NCBI RefSeq assembly: GCF_042678945.1
Contig: NZ_JBHTLM010000004.1
Coordinates: forward strand, 1 to 64,000
Direction: 5' to 3'
Length of the DNA: 64,000 nucleotides
Origin: Fontibacillus puldeungensis
GTDB lineage: Bacteria > Bacillota > Bacilli > Paenibacillales > Paenibacillaceae
A program made the position numbers and the translations under genes. Position 1 is the stretch's first letter. Each line of letters begins with the position of its first letter. The notes below the pieces were generated by a model. The model was not told the origin of the DNA. It saw only the letters and a list, made by a program, of their open reading frames with translations, and did no database searches. This document shows positions 1 to 8,359 of this stretch, in pieces.

Positions 1-248
<248 letters not shown>

Positions 249-414
249 AAAATTACCCCAAAAAGTGAAGCGGAGGCTTCGGAGAGTATTCCTAATACTT
301 TTCGGGGACCCCGGGAACTGAGTAAGGGCTAACACGCAAATTAAGTTTCGTATCCAGTTTTCAAGGATTAACACCTTGAATAAGTATCCGGGAGTAACAC
401 GACCGGAGAAAACG

Positions 415-531
415 TTTGGTGGCGATGGCGGAGGGGTTCCACGCGTACCCATCCCGAACACGACCGTTAAGCCCTCCAGCGCCGATGGTACTTGGACCGA
501 AGGGTCCTGGGAGAGTAGGACGCCGCCAAGC
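415..531 (+). rRNA. 5S ribosomal RNA
   Basis: A full 5S rRNA of about 117 nt. The terminal helix pairs TTTGGTGGCG (415-424) with CGCCGCCAAG near 521-530. The conserved internal segment CCCATCCCGAACACG and the closing GGGAGAGTAGGACGCCGCC are present. It follows 23S and precedes the tRNA array, the usual rRNA operon order. Ends are good to a few bases. Confidence 0.97.
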
Positions 532-561
532 ACTTCCCCTTAATGGGGCTATTTTTTATGA

Positions 562-637
<76 letters not shown>

Positions 638-650
638 TAAAATTGAATGT

Positions 651-726
651 GGGGCCATAGCTCAGCTGGGAGAGCGCCTGCCTTGCAAGCAGGAGGTCAG
701 CGGTTCGATCCCGCTTGGCTCCACCA
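651..726 (+). tRNA. tRNA-Ala (TGC)
   Basis: Acceptor stem GGGGCCA pairs with TGGCTCC (one G-T pair), with discriminator A and encoded CCA. The anticodon loop is CTTGCAA (TGC). The T arm is AGCGG-TTCGATC-CCGCT. It is second in the tRNA array after 5S. Confidence 0.97.
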
Positions 727-735
727 TATTCATAT

Positions 736-811
<76 letters not shown>

Positions 812-815
812 GTAA

Positions 816-888
816 GAGCCATTAGCTCAGTTGGTAGAGCACCTGACTCTTAATCAGGGTGTCGAAGGTTCGAGTCCTTCATGGCTCA
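816..888 (+). tRNA. tRNA-Lys (CTT)
   Basis: Acceptor GAGCCAT pairs fully with ATGGCTC, then discriminator A. The next bases are CT, so CCA is not encoded. The anticodon stem is CCTGA/TCAGG with loop CTCTTAA, giving CTT, which reads AAG. Confidence 0.94.
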
Positions 889-899
889 CTTTGAAATGT

Positions 900-983
900 G
901 CGCGTGTGGCGGAATTGGCAGACGCACTAGACTTAGGATCTAGCGTCTTTGACGTGGGGGTTCAAGTCCCTCCACGCGCACCA
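900..983 (+). tRNA. tRNA-Leu (TAG)
   Basis: Class II tRNA with a long variable arm. Acceptor GCGCGTG pairs with CACGCGC, with encoded CCA. The anticodon stem CTAGA/TCTAG encloses loop CTTAGGA (TAG). The variable arm is CGTCTTTGACG, and the T loop is TTCAAGT. Confidence 0.97.
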
Positions 984-990
984 TTATTAT

Positions 991-1065
991 GCGGACGTGG
1001 CTCAGCGGTAGAGCATCGCCTTGCCAAGGCGAGGGTCGCGGGTTCGATTCCCGTCGTCCGCTCCA
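991..1065 (+). tRNA. tRNA-Gly (GCC)
   Basis: Acceptor GCGGACG pairs with CGTCCGC, discriminator T, encoded CCA. The anticodon loop is TTGCCAA (GCC). The T arm is CGGG-TTCGATT-CCCG. Confidence 0.97.
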
Positions 1066-1071
1066 TAATTT

Positions 1072-1148
1072 GCGCCCTTAGCTCAGCTGGATAGAGCGTT
1101 TGACTACGAATCAAAAGGTCAGGAGTTCGAATCTCTTAGGGCGCGCCA
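1072..1148 (+). tRNA. tRNA-Arg (ACG)
   Basis: Acceptor GCGCCCT pairs with AGGGCGC, discriminator G, encoded CCA. The anticodon stem TTGA/TCAA carries loop CTACGAA (ACG; A34 is expected to be edited to inosine). The D arm is TAGCTCAGCTGGATAGAGC. Confidence 0.97.
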
Positions 1149-1164
1149 TTTTTTTCTTCATTAT

Positions 1165-1238
1165 CGGGATGTAGCTCAGCTTGGTAGAGCACCTGGTTTG
1201 GGACCAGGGGGTCGCATGTTCGAATCGTGTCATCCCGA
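1165..1238 (+). tRNA. tRNA-Pro (TGG)
   Basis: Acceptor CGGGATG pairs with CATCCCG, discriminator A. CCA is not encoded (TTA follows). The anticodon stem CCTGG/CCAGG encloses TTTGGGA (TGG). Confidence 0.95.
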
Positions 1239-1249
1239 TTATGTTTTTT

Positions 1250-1320
1250 GCGGGTGTAGTTCAATGGTAGAACTCCAGCCTTCCAAGCTGGTAGCGTGGG
1301 TTCGATTCCCATCACCCGCT
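1250..1320 (+). tRNA. tRNA-Gly (TCC)
   Basis: Acceptor GCGGGTG pairs with CACCCGC, discriminator T, no encoded CCA. The anticodon stem CCAGC/GCTGG encloses CTTCCAA (TCC). It is the second glycine tRNA of the array and the last gene before the terminator. Confidence 0.95.
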
Positions 1321-1357
1321 TATCGTATGAAAAAAAGATGGGGGAATATCCCATAAT

Positions 1358-1409
1358 AAAAAACACGGCAGTCCAGGATTTTTTTTGTCCTAGACTGCCG
1401 TGTTTTTTT
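1358..1409. terminator. Two-way terminator between tRNA array and subtilase
   Basis: Strong hairpin with arms AAAAACACGGCAGTC and GACTGCCGTGTTTTT plus an inner AGGA/TCCT pair. It is flanked by A and T runs, so it can work on both strands. It ends the rRNA-tRNA operon and the converging protease gene. Confidence 0.93.
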
Positions 1410-1450
1410 ATTGTCCGCTGTTTAGCGTAGTTATGTCAATTTCAATTAAG

Positions 1451-3358
1451 TCACTTACTACGCTCAAGGACATGGTCCATTTTTCGTTGGATCGACTGCG
1501 GCCAGAACTGTAGAGGCGCTCCGCCGCTTCCGGCGGCCTGAAGGGCTGTATATACATCGATTTGTCCAAATCCAAAATATTTATCACGTCCGGCATCACC
1601 AAGATCGATGACGTTATTTCGGATAATGTCCATCACTTCGGTGTTTTTAAGCTCGGGATTGACCGACCTTATCAACGCAGCCAGCGCTGCCACATGCGGG
1701 CTAGCCATGGAGGTGCCAGACAATGCGGCGTATTGATTGCCCGGATACGTACTCGCAATGCTTTCCCCCGGTGCCATAACATCGATATAATCCCCGTAAT
1801 TCGAGAATGAAGCTTTTTGCATATTATAGTCCGTTGCTGAAACGGATAGCACTTCAGGATAGGCCGCTGGGTAGCCAGGGCGCTCTGTATTGTCATTTCC
1901 GGTGGCAGCGATTAAGACGACGTCCCGATCGTAAGCATATTTGATCGCTTCGTGCAGGAACTGGGAGTCCGCATAATTTCCCAGACTCATATTGATGACT
2001 TTAGCTCCATGGTCGGCCGCCCAAATAATTCCTTGGGCTACAGAATAGGTTGTCCCAGATCCGGATTTATCCAGTGCTTTAACTGGCAGTATTTTGCCGC
2101 CCCACATCATTCCGGCTATCCCTTCATTGTTGTTGACGTTAGCGGAGATGATACCGGCTACATGTGTGCCGTGGCCAACGTCATCCAGAGGCTGCTTTTT
2201 CGGGTTAATGACGTTATACCCCTTTAACAGTCGCCCTTTTAAATCGGGATGTTTCAGGTCAACACCTGTGTCCACTACCGCGACGACTACCTCATTACTT
2301 CCTTTGGAGAGCTGCCAACCCCGGTTTGTTTCGATGATCGGCAGGTTCCATTGATATTCGGAAAATAATAGGTCATTTGGAACATCAGGCGATCCAGAAT
2401 CAAAGTAACCATTACCTTCATCATTAAAATACCCTGTATTTTCGTTGGTGAGGTACAGGTAATGCGGCTCAATATATTTAGGGTTCCATTTGCGCTGGAA
2501 ATAGATTTTTAGCTTCTTCATGTCCATTTTTGCCCCACTGAAAATGTACGTGTGGTTGATGCGGCGCGCCGGGCGACTGCCGATATCCTCCTGCATCTGC
2601 TTTAGCTCTTGAGCGGTCGGTGTTCGCTGAAACGTTACCACGATTTCATTTTCATAATAATGACTTGCGTTCTCGTTATCGTGGCCTGTTTTAACCGTAA
2701 TGTCGCGAAGCGTATCGGCATGAACGGATTCTACCCTGTACTTGCCTTCCTTAGGATAAGGGATAAGCCGTAAATTTTTGTCTTGATGCGCCTGGACTTG
2801 ACCAAGAATGCTCACGTCCATAATGGCGATAACGCCTTGTTTTCCAGATTTTGCCGGCTCCGCCGTTATAAAATATTTCGGCTGCTTCTCGGGAAAGGCA
2901 GGGGATTCATAGGACTTAGTCTGCTTAATCGCCTTACGGGCAAAGCTCAGGTAGGAATCCATCTGTTTCTTTACAGTATGATCGGGATGAAAATCCGCCC
3001 GACGAAATTGCTTTTCTTTCCCGCTTGCCGCATCAAACCACAAAATGGCTTGAAACTGCTTATGGTCCTTTTGAAGCTCCCGGACAGTGGCAGGTAAGCT
3101 TTTACGTGGGTTTTGCATCAATGAGGCTGCAAGGGTACGGACATGACCTTTGGCATCCAGTCGATTGAGTCGTTCGGTCGCCGACATGTCGCGTTGGAGA
3201 ATTTTTTGTTTAATCTGTTGTTCCTGAGCCGGCTTAGGGACGGCCAGCTTGGATACCCGCTCCCGGGGGGACGTGTCTGAGGGCGGAAACAACAGGGATA
3301 TCGCTGCAATGGCTGCAGCACCAGAAAGTCCAATTGCGGCCCATCTACGCCATTTCAT
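1451..3358 (-). CDS. Membrane-anchored subtilisin-family serine protease
   Basis: A 635-residue S8 peptidase. Residues about 7-24 are a hydrophobic signal or anchor segment, so the enzyme is probably secreted or tethered outside the membrane. A ~330-residue N-terminal region of unassigned fold precedes the catalytic domain. The triad is visible: Asp363 in VVDTGVD, His396 in GHGTHVAG, oxyanion Asn488 in AATGNDN, and Ser550 in LSGTSMASPH. The start is fixed by an AAAGGAGG site 7 nt upstream. The N-terminal extension is longer than a typical subtilisin propeptide (about 80 residues), so it may combine an inhibitory prodomain with another module. It is monocistronic and converges on the tRNA terminator. 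The family is certain; the substrate is unknown. Confidence 0.93.
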   Translation of the reverse strand: MKWRRWAAIGLSGAAAIAAISLLFPPSDTSPRERVSKLAVPKPAQEQQIKQKILQRDMSATERLNRLDAKGHVRTLAASLMQNPRKSLPATVRELQKDHKQFQAILWFDAASGKEKQFRRADFHPDHTVKKQMDSYLSFARKAIKQTKSYESPAFPEKQPKYFITAEPAKSGKQGVIAIMDVSILGQVQAHQDKNLRLIPYPKEGKYRVESVHADTLRDITVKTGHDNENASHYYENEIVVTFQRTPTAQELKQMQEDIGSRPARRINHTYIFSGAKMDMKKLKIYFQRKWNPKYIEPHYLYLTNENTGYFNDEGNGYFDSGSPDVPNDLLFSEYQWNLPIIETNRGWQLSKGSNEVVVAVVDTGVDLKHPDLKGRLLKGYNVINPKKQPLDDVGHGTHVAGIISANVNNNEGIAGMMWGGKILPVKALDKSGSGTTYSVAQGIIWAADHGAKVINMSLGNYADSQFLHEAIKYAYDRDVVLIAATGNDNTERPGYPAAYPEVLSVSATDYNMQKASFSNYGDYIDVMAPGESIASTYPGNQYAALSGTSMASPHVAALAALIRSVNPELKNTEVMDIIRNNVIDLGDAGRDKYFGFGQIDVYTALQAAGSGGAPLQFWPQSIQRKMDHVLERSK

Positions 3359-3512
3359 TGGGTAAACCTCCTTTATGCTTAAAACTTATGTGTATAGCGT
3401 GAGGTGTTGTCCTTGTTTTTATTCTTAAGGGATACCGTATTTGAACAAATTGTGATACGATAATTTCGTTAATGACAAAACAGATCATTACAGGTGAAGG
3501 AGAATTGTTCGC

Positions 3513-4019
3513 ATGCCACAAGCCAATAACATCAGGCAGCTGTGTGAAACAACTAGGGAAAAGCTGAAGAGCGCGGCCAGCAGAATCGAGTCGTTTTTGA
3601 ATTACTATTCATTGCCACAGCTTATGGAAGGACATGATGAAGATTTAACCTTGTTCTACCAAGGATTTTTGTCTGACCTGCGGCATTTGCTTGTTTACTC
3701 CGAAGGATGCTACGAGAAGCTTGGTGTGATTTTACGCCGTGGTACCTTCGAGGAGGAGTCGGCTGAGAAAGTGTTGTACCATGTATACCATGATTGTGTT
3801 AATAATTTCTTCTATCCCAAAAATGAGAGTTATTCCGAAGATGGAAGGTATGCCTATACGGGACAGGACGCCATTCGGTTCCGCAAGAAACCGACCAGAG
3901 ATGCCCGTGACGTTGTACTGGATGTGACCCGTCTGTTCGAGGAGCTTCGCGACGATTTAAGCTATTACGAGAGTGATTATCTAACTCAGCTACGCTTGAA
4001 CAAGGCGAGCGCCAAATAA
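3513..4019 (+). CDS. ypuI: YpuI-like protein (DUF3907)
   Basis: A soluble, acidic 168-residue protein resembling Bacillus subtilis YpuI. Similar segments are FYQGFLSDLRHLLVYSE, KVLYHVYHDC..FFYPKNE and RYAYTGQDAIRF. Function is not established in the family. It has no signal peptide or membrane segment and looks largely helical. A GAAGGAGAA ribosome site precedes the ATG. It stands alone, with its own terminator directly downstream. Confidence 0.8.
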   Translation: MPQANNIRQLCETTREKLKSAASRIESFLNYYSLPQLMEGHDEDLTLFYQGFLSDLRHLLVYSEGCYEKLGVILRRGTFEEESAEKVLYHVYHDCVNNFFYPKNESYSEDGRYAYTGQDAIRFRKKPTRDARDVVLDVTRLFEELRDDLSYYESDYLTQLRLNKASAK

Positions 4020-4042
4020 CTTGATTAAACGATTATTATAAC

Positions 4043-4075
4043 GATGCCGATCTTTTCGATCAGGCATCTTTTTTT
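4043..4075 (+). terminator. Rho-independent terminator after ypuI
   Basis: Hairpin GATGCC-GATC / GATC-A-GGCATC with a short loop, followed by seven T. Confidence 0.9.
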
Positions 4076-4154
4076 GTTTATTTACACTTTTTTCTACTTT
4101 ACGGCTGAATAGTGCGTCTGGGGAAAGGGGAAAATGAAATCCGAGGTGATCATA

Positions 4155-4388
4155 ATGCCAAACAAGGAAAAGCCCTTGGTAAAATGTAGTGTATCCAACT
4201 GTTCCTATTGGGGAGCACAAAACGTATGTAATGCCGATGTCATCATGATCGATATCGATCAGCACGCAACCCGTCAATACAATGCCGAATTTGCTGGGGA
4301 GACATTTGATTCCGAGCATCAGGATTCGGCTGCAACGTCTTCGGTTACTTGCTGCCACACCTTTAAGCCGAAGGCCAAATCGTCTTAA
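4155..4388 (+). CDS. DUF1540 small cysteine-rich protein
   Basis: A 77-residue protein whose first half carries the DUF1540 pattern VKCSVSNCSYWG...NVCNADVI, with further cysteines in VTCCHTF. The conserved Cys set suggests metal binding, but no role is established. An earlier in-frame ATG at 4134 also exists. The ATG at 4155 is preferred because GAGGTGATC sits at proper spacing and the conserved domain starts soon after it. Confidence 0.8.
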   Translation: MPNKEKPLVKCSVSNCSYWGAQNVCNADVIMIDIDQHATRQYNAEFAGETFDSEHQDSAATSSVTCCHTFKPKAKSS

Positions 4389-4389
4389 C

Positions 4390-4439
4390 TGACACCCGGA
4401 GGTCACGGGGAATTGACACCCGGAAAATGAATTTCATTT
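4390..4439 (+). repeat. Short direct repeat and inverted repeat in a 64-nt gap
   Basis: TGACACCCGGA occurs twice (4390-4400 and 4414-4424). It is followed by the 7-bp inverted repeat AAATGAA/TTCATTT (4425-4439), which sits just before the ribosome site of the next gene. A cis-regulatory role is possible but unproven. Confidence 0.5.
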
Positions 4440-4452
4440 CGGAGGTGCTATC

Positions 4453-4878
4453 ATGACTGATTCCAAAAAAGACATCCCTGACTCTTCAACAACTGAGGAA
4501 CAGAAACGTGCAGATTATCCCCGAAAAGCTCATCGGGAGGAATATGCAGCTGAAGTGACACCGGCAGGTACTTTTAGTGGGAATGTGATTCGTGAAGAAC
4601 GTAAGCCTAGCTCACCGGGTGAGAAAAGGGAAATGTCCGGAGTTGATCGTACCGATACCAGTACGAGAATGGCCACGGGAGGACGAACGGTAGGTTATGT
4701 AGGGGTCGGTTTGGGAATTGCATCGTTGTTTATGTGGTCTATTTTTTTAGGACCGCTCGCTGCGGTATTGGGATTTTATGCGTATAGTCAAGGTAACAAA
4801 ACTTCTGGAGCTTGGGCCATTGGACTTGGAGTTGTTTCCACGCTCAGTTATTTTGTTCTCATGCCTTTTACCCGTTAA
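4453..4878 (+). CDS. Small two-TM membrane protein (DUF4190-like)
   Basis: A 141-residue protein with a hydrophilic, charged N-terminal half (about 1-75). Two transmembrane segments follow, about 79-106 and 117-138. The loop LGFYAYSQGNKTSGAWAIGLG matches the glycine-rich style of DUF4190 proteins. Function is unknown. It starts from a clear TTTCGGAGGTG site. The family link is by eye and moderate. Confidence 0.72.
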   Translation: MTDSKKDIPDSSTTEEQKRADYPRKAHREEYAAEVTPAGTFSGNVIREERKPSSPGEKREMSGVDRTDTSTRMATGGRTVGYVGVGLGIASLFMWSIFLGPLAAVLGFYAYSQGNKTSGAWAIGLGVVSTLSYFVLMPFTR

Positions 4879-4926
4879 TTTCCCAAGCTTGAATGGTAAA
4901 ATGCCAAAACTCAAATAACCCCACCG

Positions 4927-4964
4927 CAGGCTAACGTCAGAATATGAGGACGTTAGCCTGTTTT
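4927..4964 (+). terminator. Rho-independent terminator
   Basis: A 12-bp perfect stem CAGGCTAACGTC/GACGTTAGCCTG followed by TTTTAATTT. Confidence 0.92.
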
Positions 4965-5063
4965 AATTTCGACACCTTTATACAAAAAGTGGTGGTTATT
5001 GCCGATATTTATGTGTAGAATATAATTATCAGTTTTGACTTTATAAGAGGAGAAGTTTTAAGC

Positions 5064-5795
5064 ATGCAAATTGACCCGCGTACAATGTCGCAGTACATAC
5101 AACTCCAGACGATGAATGGAATGAATCTTGATGGCACTTCGGTGCAAGGATCATCTAGCGATACGAATGGATCATTATTCGATATTTTACTGCAGGAGAT
5201 GCTGCTGTCCGAGCAAGGGAAAACTTCATCCGATTTAGGTTCTCGGTTGACAGGAAGCTTATCTGCCGGTTCGGATTTATCCGGATCACTGGACAGTATG
5301 CTGTTGCAGACATTGCAAGACGTACCGAAGATATCTACTGCTGCTGAAGTTAAAAATCCGGAAGTCGCTGCCGGGACAACTGGTGGGTTGGAGTCGCTCA
5401 TTTCTAAAGCGAGTCAGGCTTATAGCGTTCCAACAAGCTTGATAAAGGCCGTAATTGATACGGAATCCTCGTTTAACCCACAAGCGGTGTCTTCCGCAGG
5501 GGCGAAAGGCTTAATGCAGTTGATGGACGGAACGGCGCGTGGACTGGGCTTAAGCGACGCGTTTGATCCTGCGCAAAATATCGATGGGGGGACGCGTTAT
5601 TTGTCCTACCAGCTTAAACGTTATGGCGGCGAGCTCAAGACCGCGCTAGCGGCTTACAATGCCGGGCCGGGAAGATTGCAGAAGCTCGGCATCAGCAATG
5701 ACCAGGAATTAATGGACAAACTGCATCTACTCCCGCAGGAGACGCAGAAGTACATCGGCAAAATTTTAACCGCACTTTCGAAATACGAAGCTTGA
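5064..5795 (+). CDS. Lytic transglycosylase, SLT domain (CwlQ/YjbJ-like)
   Basis: A 243-residue protein with a Ser/Gly/Leu-rich N-terminal region (1-105) and a C-terminal SLT-type transglycosylase domain (about 108-235). The catalytic Glu134 lies in DTESSFNP. The family motifs GAKGLMQLM and ALAAYNAGPGRL are intact. It should cleave the MurNAc-GlcNAc bond of peptidoglycan. No N-terminal signal peptide is visible, as in the related B. subtilis CwlQ/YjbJ, so the export route is unclear. The ribosome site AAGAGGAG is upstream. Confidence 0.88.
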   Translation: MQIDPRTMSQYIQLQTMNGMNLDGTSVQGSSSDTNGSLFDILLQEMLLSEQGKTSSDLGSRLTGSLSAGSDLSGSLDSMLLQTLQDVPKISTAAEVKNPEVAAGTTGGLESLISKASQAYSVPTSLIKAVIDTESSFNPQAVSSAGAKGLMQLMDGTARGLGLSDAFDPAQNIDGGTRYLSYQLKRYGGELKTALAAYNAGPGRLQKLGISNDQELMDKLHLLPQETQKYIGKILTALSKYEA

Positions 5796-5824
5796 AATAG
5801 ATCACAAATTTAAGAGCAAAAAAG

Positions 5825-5866
5825 GAAAAACGCTCCGAAATTCGCTTTCGGTTTTCCGCGTTTTTT
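5825..5866 (+). terminator. Probable terminator after transglycosylase
   Basis: Imperfect hairpin AAACGC...CCGAAA-TTCGC-TTTCGG...GCGTTTTTT, with a TTTTTTCTTTTT tail. Confidence 0.75.
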
Positions 5867-5899
5867 CTTTTTGGTCTTTTTTAAGGTAAGGTGAAGGCA

Positions 5900-7039
5900 A
5901 TGCTATATTTTGATCACGCGGCTACGACGCCTCCGTATGAGGAAGTGACCCAAACCGTAGCTGAAGTTATGGGCAGACATTATGGCAATCCTTCGTCTCT
6001 GCATCAACTAGGGGAAACTAGCGGAAAGCTGCTAAGCAAAGCCCGGGAGGTTTGCGCGGCGGCGCTGCAGGTTAAACCCAGAGAAATTATTTTTACGGCA
6101 GGGGCAACGGAAAGCAATAACACGGCGATAAAAGGAGCTGCTGTGCAATATATCAGCCGCGGTAAGCACCTCATTACGACGCAAACGGAGCATCCGTCCG
6201 TTTTCGAGAGCTGCAAGCAGCTTGAGGAGCTTGGCTGGGAGGTAACGTACCTTCCTGTAGATGAGGACGGCAAAGTTTCCGCACAGCAAGTATTGGCGGC
6301 CGTTCGTCAGGAGACGGTGCTCGTATCGATCATGCACGTCAACAATGAGACGGGGACGATTCAACCGGTATCTGAAATCGGGCAGGCGTTGAAGGAACAG
6401 GCACCACGTGTACTGTTTCATGTTGACGGGGTTCAAGGGTTCGGAAAGGTTCCGCTGTCGATTAAGGAGAGCGGCATTGACTTATATAGCCTATCCGCGC
6501 ATAAAATAAGAGGGCCAAAAGGCGTTGGACTACTCTTCGTCCGTGAGGGGCTTAAACTCGCTCCGCTGCTGGCTGGAGGAGGCCAGGAGGGAGGCTTGCG
6601 TTCCGGAACTGAGAACGTTCCTTACATCGTGGCATTTGCCAAAGCTCTTCGGATGGCAAGAGAAGGTTTAGACGCTCGGCGAACGAAGTTTTCCGGCCTT
6701 AGAGAAAGACTTATTCGGGGAATTATAGCGATACCCGAGCTTAGTATAAATTCGCCTGTGGATGGGGCACCACATATCGTACAGTTTTCGTATCCAGGCA
6801 TGAAAGCAGAGGCCTTCCTTCATATCCTCGAGGAGAAAGGGTTCTTCGTTTCAACCCGTTCAGCATGTTCTTCCAAACGAAGTGAGCCGAGCCGTGTGTT
6901 GCTGGCGATGGGAAAGAGCCGAGATGAAGCAAGCTCCGGCATACGTATCAGTCTTGGTGAGGAGCATACGGATAAAGATATTGACGCTTTGCTTAATGCC
7001 TTGGACGATGCTGTTCGGCGTTTGCAAAGATTACGATAG
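5900..7039 (+). CDS. Cysteine desulfurase (IscS/NifS family), partner of ThiI
   Basis: PLP enzyme of 379 residues that removes sulfur from cysteine. Start motif YFDHAATTPP; cofactor-binding EFTAGATESNN-type region at about 66-74; Schiff-base lysine in SLSAHKIRGPKG (Lys202); active-site Cys323 in STRSACSS. ATG 5900 is preferred over GTG 5891 because family members begin at this point and AAGGTG is well spaced. thiI starts 13 nt downstream. In Bacilli this pairing (nifZ-thiI in B. subtilis) supplies sulfur for 4-thiouridine in tRNA, so that is the likely role. Confidence 0.92.
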   Translation: MLYFDHAATTPPYEEVTQTVAEVMGRHYGNPSSLHQLGETSGKLLSKAREVCAAALQVKPREIIFTAGATESNNTAIKGAAVQYISRGKHLITTQTEHPSVFESCKQLEELGWEVTYLPVDEDGKVSAQQVLAAVRQETVLVSIMHVNNETGTIQPVSEIGQALKEQAPRVLFHVDGVQGFGKVPLSIKESGIDLYSLSAHKIRGPKGVGLLFVREGLKLAPLLAGGGQEGGLRSGTENVPYIVAFAKALRMAREGLDARRTKFSGLRERLIRGIIAIPELSINSPVDGAPHIVQFSYPGMKAEAFLHILEEKGFFVSTRSACSSKRSEPSRVLLAMGKSRDEASSGIRISLGEEHTDKDIDALLNALDDAVRRLQRLR

Positions 7040-7052
7040 GAGAGACAGCCGA

Positions 7053-8294
7053 GTGAGAGATTATGACCTGTTAATACTTCGCTTTGGGGAAATTATGATG
7101 AAAGGACGTAACCGATCTAAGTTTGAGAAAGTCGTTTATAAGCATGTTCAAACGCTTCTTAAGCCGTATCCCCGAACGGAAATTCAAAAGGAGTTCGGCC
7201 GGATTTACCTCATCCTTAACGGAGAACCGATGGATGATATTATTGTCGAAATGAAAAAAGTGTTTGGTGTAACCTCTATTTGTCCAGTGAAAGTGGCTCC
7301 ATCAAAACTGGAGGATATCGTTTCAACCGCCGTTTCTTTTATGAAGGCGGAACCTGCGCCTGATGGGACCACTTTTAAGGTGAGTGCTCGCCGGGTTTGG
7401 AAAGAGTTCCCGCACTCCTCTCAGGATATGAACCGGCTCGTAGGTGGACCGATACTTGGCACCTGCCCGCAGTTGAAAGTTGATGTTCACCATCCAGAGA
7501 TTGAACTGAGAGTAGAAATACGGGAGCATGGGACATATCTGTTCTCCGAAATTATTCCTGGTGCAGGAGGTTTCCCTTTAGGCTCCAACGGTAAAGCCAT
7601 GCTGCTGTTATCCGGCGGTATCGATAGTCCCGTAGCCGGCTGGTCGGCACTACGTCGTGGACTTGAAATCGAATGCGTGCATTTTCACAGTTATCCGTTT
7701 ACGAGTAAAAAAGCTGAAGAGAAGGTTATTGATCTTGCTGCCGTGCTGTCAAGGTATGCTGGAGAGATCAAGCTTCACCTCGTTCCTTTCACAGAGATTC
7801 AAACATCTTTGGTACAAACGGGACAGGAGAACCTTGTCATTACTCTTATGCGAAGATCAATGCTGCGAATCGCCACCAAGCTGGCGGAACAGAGTGGAGC
7901 GCTTGCCTTGGTAACGGGGGATAGCTTGGGTCAAGTAGCGAGTCAAACCTTGTCAAGCATGAATGTCATCGGCCGGGTGACGGACTTGCCGCTACTTCGC
8001 CCGTTAGTTATGAGCGATAAGATAGATATCATTTCATTAGCGCAGCGGATCGGCACTTACGACTTATCTATACTGCCATATGAGGATTGCTGCACTCTGT
8101 TTGTGCCCAAGTCGCCTTCAACCAATCCGAATCTCCGCATCGTCGAACGAATCGAGCAGTCGCTTCCGGATTTGGAGGAGCAGATTGAGCGGGCTGTAAA
8201 TGGGACGGAAACTGTCCTCATCAGACCGGGGCAACCTATTGTTCGAAGCGCCTCTGATACGTCCGAGGATGTCATACAGGATAAATGGTTTTAA
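7053..8294 (+). CDS. thiI: tRNA 4-thiouridine synthetase ThiI
   Basis: A 413-residue protein. An N-terminal ferredoxin-like plus THUMP RNA-binding region covers about 1-165. The adenylating PP-loop is SGGIDSP at 187-193. The C-terminal rhodanese domain found in enterobacterial ThiI is absent, as usual in Firmicutes, where the upstream desulfurase delivers sulfur. GTG 7053 is chosen because AGGAGA lies 9 nt before it; the open frame runs further upstream but overlaps the desulfurase gene. The two genes form an operon ending at a strong terminator. Confidence 0.94.
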   Translation: MRDYDLLILRFGEIMMKGRNRSKFEKVVYKHVQTLLKPYPRTEIQKEFGRIYLILNGEPMDDIIVEMKKVFGVTSICPVKVAPSKLEDIVSTAVSFMKAEPAPDGTTFKVSARRVWKEFPHSSQDMNRLVGGPILGTCPQLKVDVHHPEIELRVEIREHGTYLFSEIIPGAGGFPLGSNGKAMLLLSGGIDSPVAGWSALRRGLEIECVHFHSYPFTSKKAEEKVIDLAAVLSRYAGEIKLHLVPFTEIQTSLVQTGQENLVITLMRRSMLRIATKLAEQSGALALVTGDSLGQVASQTLSSMNVIGRVTDLPLLRPLVMSDKIDIISLAQRIGTYDLSILPYEDCCTLFVPKSPSTNPNLRIVERIEQSLPDLEEQIERAVNGTETVLIRPGQPIVRSASDTSEDVIQDKWF

Positions 8295-8324
8295 CAGTAG
8301 CTTGGCGATAGACGATTACAAATT

Positions 8325-8359
8325 AAAAAATCCGTCAGGATTCTCCTGACGGATTTTTT
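8325..8359. terminator. Two-way terminator between thiI and terC
   Basis: Perfect hairpin AAAAAATCCGTCAGGA / TCCTGACGGATTTTTT with a 3-nt loop. It serves both converging genes. Confidence 0.94.

Noticed and set aside
831..1094. 87-codon open frame across tRNA genes
   Set aside because: Spans tRNA-Lys, Leu, Gly and Arg; the reading frame is a by-product of tRNA sequence.
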